Shown here: positions 61,105 to 64,000 of the stretch, one piece after another | Layout of the letters: each line of letters starts with the position of its first letter | Numbering within the stretch: the stretch's first letter is position 1 | NCBI GenBank assembly: GCA_039816045.1 | Contig: JBCBYB010000002.1 | Coordinates: 1 to 64,000 of the forward strand | DNA from: Thermohalobaculum sp039816045 | Lineage (GTDB): Bacteria > Pseudomonadota > Alphaproteobacteria > Rhodobacterales > Rhodobacteraceae | DNA: 64,000 nt | Direction: 5' to 3' | The notes under the pieces: model-generated | What the model was told of the DNA's origin: nothing | Seen by the model: the letters and a program-made list of their open reading frames with translations, nothing else | Database searches by the model: none | Translations under genes and position numbers: made by a program

Positions 61105-62283
61105 ATGACCCTGCCCCTGCCGAACTCGATCGCCGCCATGGCCGAAGAGCTCACCGCCTGGCGCCGCGACATCCATGCGCACCCGGAACTTGGGTATGAA
61201 GAGCATCGCACCGCGGGACTGGTGGCAGAGCGCCTCCGCGCCTTCGGTTGCGACAGCGTCGAGGAGGGGATCGGCGGCACCGGTGTGCTCGGCGTGATCA
61301 AAGGGCAGGCCGAGGGCCCCGCCATCATGTTGCGCGCGGATATGGACGCCTTGCCGATCCGAGAGGCGACGGGAGCCGAGCACGCCTCATCGAACGAAGG
61401 TGTCATGCATGCCTGCGGCCATGACGGGCACACGACCATGCTGCTCGGCGCGGCAAAGCACCTCGCCGCAACGCGGGGGTTTGCCGGCACGGTCTATGTC
61501 TGCTTCCAGCCGGCCGAAGAGAGCGGCGCCGGCGCCAAGGCCATGCTGGATGACGGCCTGTTCGACCGCTACCCCCCGAAGGCCGTCTTCGGGCTGCACA
61601 ACTGGCCGGGTCTTCCGGTCGGTCAGATGGCAATCAAAGAAGGCCCCGTGCTCGCGGCGGCCGACGAATTCCGGATCACCGTGACTGGGCGTGGCGGGCA
61701 CGGCGCCGAGCCACACCTGGCGCGCGACCCGTTGCTGGCCACAGCGCATTTGGTCACCCAACTGCAATCCGTCGTCTCGCGACTGGTCAACCCCCGTGAG
61801 CCCGCCGTGATCTCCGTCACCGCCTTCAATGCGGGCGACACCCACAACGTGATCCCGGGCACGGCGGTCCTGCGCGGCACCACCCGCTGCTATGACGCAT
61901 CGACCGGAGAGACGATCCGCACCGAGATGGCACGCCTCGTGTCCTCCGTCGCCGAGGCCCATGGATGCGAAGGAACGCTCTGGCACGGGCCGGTCCCCTA
62001 CCCTGCCACGATCAACGATGGCGCGCAGGCCCGATTCGTCCACAACGTGATGTCCGAGCTCCTCGGGGCCGAGAATGTCCTGTTCGGACACCCCCCGACC
62101 ATGGCGGCCGAAGATTTTTCGTTCTTCGCAAACCAGGTTCCCGGGGCTTTTGCCATCATCGGCAATGGCGATACGGCCGCACTGCACCATCCCGCCTACG
62201 ACTTCGACGATGCCGCAGCCCCCATCGGAGTCGCCTATTGGGTGCGGTTGGCGGAGATGGCCCTGCCTCTCACGCCTGGCTAA
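61105..62283 (+). CDS. M20-family amidohydrolase (hippurate hydrolase/IAA-amino-acid hydrolase-like)
   Basis: A 392-residue metalloenzyme removing an acyl group from N-acyl amino acids. Motifs: RRDIHAHPELGYEEHRTAGLV, LRADMDALPIRE, the metal-binding HACGHDGHTTMLLGAAKHL, QPAEESGAGAK and the C-terminal GHPPTMAAEDFSFF. The dimerisation domain insert (about 185-300) is present. Clear GAGGAG before the ATG. Natural substrate unknown. Confidence 0.92.
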   Translation: MTLPLPNSIAAMAEELTAWRRDIHAHPELGYEEHRTAGLVAERLRAFGCDSVEEGIGGTGVLGVIKGQAEGPAIMLRADMDALPIREATGAEHASSNEGVMHACGHDGHTTMLLGAAKHLAATRGFAGTVYVCFQPAEESGAGAKAMLDDGLFDRYPPKAVFGLHNWPGLPVGQMAIKEGPVLAAADEFRITVTGRGGHGAEPHLARDPLLATAHLVTQLQSVVSRLVNPREPAVISVTAFNAGDTHNVIPGTAVLRGTTRCYDASTGETIRTEMARLVSSVAEAHGCEGTLWHGPVPYPATINDGAQARFVHNVMSELLGAENVLFGHPPTMAAEDFSFFANQVPGAFAIIGNGDTAALHHPAYDFDDAAAPIGVAYWVRLAEMALPLTPG

Positions 62284-62428
62284 GCGGTGCTGTCAATAAT
62301 GCGGTGCAGCATCAACCGTTAAGCTTAGCTGACAGTTCAATAGGTGAACTTGATGATATTTCTTGAGTGACAAGTCGGCCCGAGACTGTTGGGGTGGTGA
62401 GATGATCCTAAGCAGAAGGAGGCATCGT

Positions 62429-62599
62429 ATGAGTCTGACCTCGCATATCACCCAGCTGCGTCAGAAGCATGAGACGCTCGACCGAGAGATCGAGCAAGCC
62501 ATGCGCCAGCCGGCAACCGACGACCTCGAGATCACGGCGATGAAGCGACAGAAACTCCACCTGAAGGAAGAGATTACGCGTTTGAGCGCGTCTAGCTGA
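62429..62599 (+). CDS. YdcH/DUF465-family small protein
   Basis: A 56-residue, mostly helical protein (SLTSHITQLRQKHETLDREI ... AMKRQKLHLKEEITRL) with heptad-like spacing as in the YdcH family. AAGGAGG lies 7 bases before the ATG. An intrinsic terminator follows 35 bases after the stop. Function of the family is unknown. Confidence 0.88.
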   Translation: MSLTSHITQLRQKHETLDREIEQAMRQPATDDLEITAMKRQKLHLKEEITRLSASS

Positions 62600-62633
62600 C
62601 CACCGCCGGGGGATGTCCCTGGGACTGCGTAGG

Positions 62634-62662
62634 GGGCTCTGCCGTGGTGGCGGGGCCCTTTT
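62634..62662 (+). terminator. Intrinsic terminator after the YdcH-like gene
   Basis: GGGCTCTGCC (62634-62643) pairs with GGCGGGGCCC (62649-62658) over ten positions, using two G-U pairs, with loop GTGGT, and is followed by TTTT. It ends the plus-strand transcript just before the convergent amidotransferase gene. Confidence 0.65.
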
Positions 62663-62671
62663 CGATTCGGA

Positions 62672-63409
62672 TCACGCAGCCTGCCGCGCTGCTACGCGCT
62701 TCAAATAGGCCGCCGTCCAGCGGGCGAACAGAGCGCCGTCGACCGGTTGGCCAAAGGTCTCCCGTGCGGGGGCCGCGATGGCTTCAGGCAGCGATGCCCC
62801 GCTGCGCAGATCCACCAGATCCCGGGCATAGGCGGCGGTAAACTCGGGATGCGGTTGGATTGTGATCGCGTCGGGCGCCTCCGGGTCGCCGTAGGCGAGC
62901 ATCGCATAGGGGCAGAAGGCACTCGCGGCCAGCACCGTCGCGTCCTCGGGAATCGCGGTCACTTGATCCTGATGGTGCGCATGAAACGCGGTCTCGGCCG
63001 CGCCTTCCGCCATCCAATCGGGACGCTGCGTCACCGCATAGCGATGCACGCCAACGCCCCAGCCTCGATCGGACTTCTCCGCCCGCCCGCCAAAGGCTTC
63101 CGCAACGATTTGGTGGCCGAAGCAGATGCCGATGATCGGACGACCAACCGCCCGTGCCTCTCGCAAGAACGCCGCCAGCGGAGCAATCCAGGGCAGGTCG
63201 TCATAGACGCCGTGCTTCGACCCAGTCACCAGCCAGGCATCGCAGGCCTCCGCACTCGGGGGCAGCCCACCCTCCAGCACATCATAGGCAACCGTCTCGA
63301 TGCTCGGATCGCCCCCCCGCAACAAATCCGTGAAAATGGTCGGATAGTCGCCATGGCGCGGCACCAGCGTGCCCTCCACCTTGCCCGTCTCCAGAATACC
63401 GATGCGCAT
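62672..63409 (-). CDS. Class I glutamine amidotransferase-like protein
   Basis: A 245-residue protein of the GATase1 superfamily. The nucleophile Cys96 is in GICFGHQIVAEAFGG; the downstream His/Glu pair lies in IQPHPEF. It begins MRIGILETGKVEGTL with GGAGGG upstream. Similar stand-alone proteins act in GMP synthase-like or gamma-glutamyl-polyamine/peptide cleavage; the substrate is unknown. Divergent from phaR. Confidence 0.9.
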   Translation of the reverse strand: MRIGILETGKVEGTLVPRHGDYPTIFTDLLRGGDPSIETVAYDVLEGGLPPSAEACDAWLVTGSKHGVYDDLPWIAPLAAFLREARAVGRPIIGICFGHQIVAEAFGGRAEKSDRGWGVGVHRYAVTQRPDWMAEGAAETAFHAHHQDQVTAIPEDATVLAASAFCPYAMLAYGDPEAPDAITIQPHPEFTAAYARDLVDLRSGASLPEAIAAPARETFGQPVDGALFARWTAAYLKRVAARQAA

Positions 63410-63528
63410 GATGCCCTCCGTTTGGTGGCCAAGATGGCGCCCTGTGCGCGTATGAACAAGCCTGTTGCCGAACGCGGTCGCGAATGCAATGCTCGCAGTG
63501 CAGCGAAACCGCGAGGGCAGGGCATTCC

Positions 63529-64000
63529 GTGGCAATTGCAAAGAAGAGCAGCGACGGCGCGATAGTCATCAAGAAATACGCCAACCGCCGACTCTACAAC
63601 ACCGCGAAAAGTAGCTATGTGACGCTCGACGACCTCAGCCATATGGTGCGGGCCGGCGACGATTTTCGGGTGTTCGATGCCAAATCGGGCGAGGACATCA
63701 CGCGCTCGGTGCTTACGCAGATCATCTTCGAGCAGGAGGCGAAGGAGGGGCAGAACATGCTGCCCACGAACTTCCTGCGCCAGCTGATCCGGCTCTATGG
63801 CGACACGCTGCAATCGGTGGTTCCTGGGTATCTCGAAGCGTCGATGGAGACGTTTTCGCGCAATCAGGAGCGGCTGCGCGACGCGTTTGTCGCCAATCCG
63901 GCGATGGCATCGTTCGAGACGCTGGCGCGGTCCAACATGGAGTGGATGGAGCGCGCCATGCGCATGTTCGGCGGACTGCCGGCCTCTGGCGGCGACCCGG
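63529..64000 (+). CDS. phaR: PHA synthesis regulator PhaR, N-terminal part (runs off window)
   Basis: A frame open to the window edge shows 157 residues of a PHA accumulation regulator: KKYANRRLYNTAKSSYVTLD (PHB/PHA DNA-binding N-terminal domain, residues about 15-75, also TRSVLTQIIFEQEAKEGQN). A helical part that binds PHA granules follows. The start is GTG at 63529 with GAGGG upstream. Usual length is about 190, so 30-40 residues are missing. It would repress phasin genes until PHA is present; phaE-phaC lie 8 kb upstream. Confidence 0.92.
   Translation, partial: MAIAKKSSDGAIVIKKYANRRLYNTAKSSYVTLDDLSHMVRAGDDFRVFDAKSGEDITRSVLTQIIFEQEAKEGQNMLPTNFLRQLIRLYGDTLQSVVPGYLEASMETFSRNQERLRDAFVANPAMASFETLARSNMEWMERAMRMFGGLPASGGDP

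Overview
The window is GC-rich and reads as an alphaproteobacterial chromosome, most like Rhodobacterales or a close relative. The evidence is the irr / fabA-fabB-fabI arrangement, an Irr with an H-x-H instead of an H-H-H metal motif, two IalB-family proteins, the order TPR protein - ispE - polyprenyl synthase - DUF2007 - TrmN6, a Rhizobium etli type asparaginase, and a PhaR-type PHA regulator. No rRNA, CRISPR array or phage was seen. One tRNA (Met, CAU) is present.

Accessory left part (1-8.5 kb). A remnant of an IS1182-like transposase precedes a very large secreted-type protein of about 2,050 residues. It combines a CEMIP-like parallel beta-helix, RTX calcium-binding nonapeptides, a G8 domain, and alternating SdrD/Cna-B-like and cadherin-like modules. 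It is broken by two single-base frameshifts (about 2273-2277 and 6166-6170). An internally deleted IS21-type element follows.

Transport block (8.5-22 kb). An AraC-type regulator is divergent from an RND efflux pair (lipoprotein adaptor plus permease). A long minus-strand operon then carries a PotABCD-like ABC transporter, an Asp/Glu/hydantoin racemase, and a second, polar amino-acid-type ABC transporter without its own ATPase. A divergent FCD-type GntR regulator faces it. An AT-rich tract, a truncated EamA gene and tRNA-Met close the region.

Core part (22.8-64 kb). Cell-envelope genes come first: a Tat-exported M15 peptidase, an L,D-transpeptidase, lpxD-acp-KAS and ialB. A candidate small RNA with an anti-Shine-Dalgarno motif and an intrinsic terminator lies at 28.95-29.04 kb on the minus strand. 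Then come a HerA-like ATPase, a kinase-like protein, mmsA, an ExbB/ExbD/ExbD/transducer cluster, a glutarate module (gcdH, family III CoA-transferase, EamA exporter), an asparaginase coupled to an ECF sigma factor, a second IalB protein, a hydroxyacid dehydrogenase/glycosyltransferase pair, a PAS_5 protein, irr and fabA-fabB-fabI.

The last 15 kb holds a zinc metallopeptidase cluster, rlmN, class III PHA synthase (phaE-phaC), a TPR protein, ispE, a polyprenyl diphosphate synthase, DUF2007-trmN6, an M20 amidohydrolase, a YdcH-like protein, a class I glutamine amidotransferase and the start of phaR, which runs off the window.

Together the core genes cover unsaturated fatty acid synthesis, lipid A acylation, isoprenoid/quinone side chains, carbon storage and lysine/valine catabolism.
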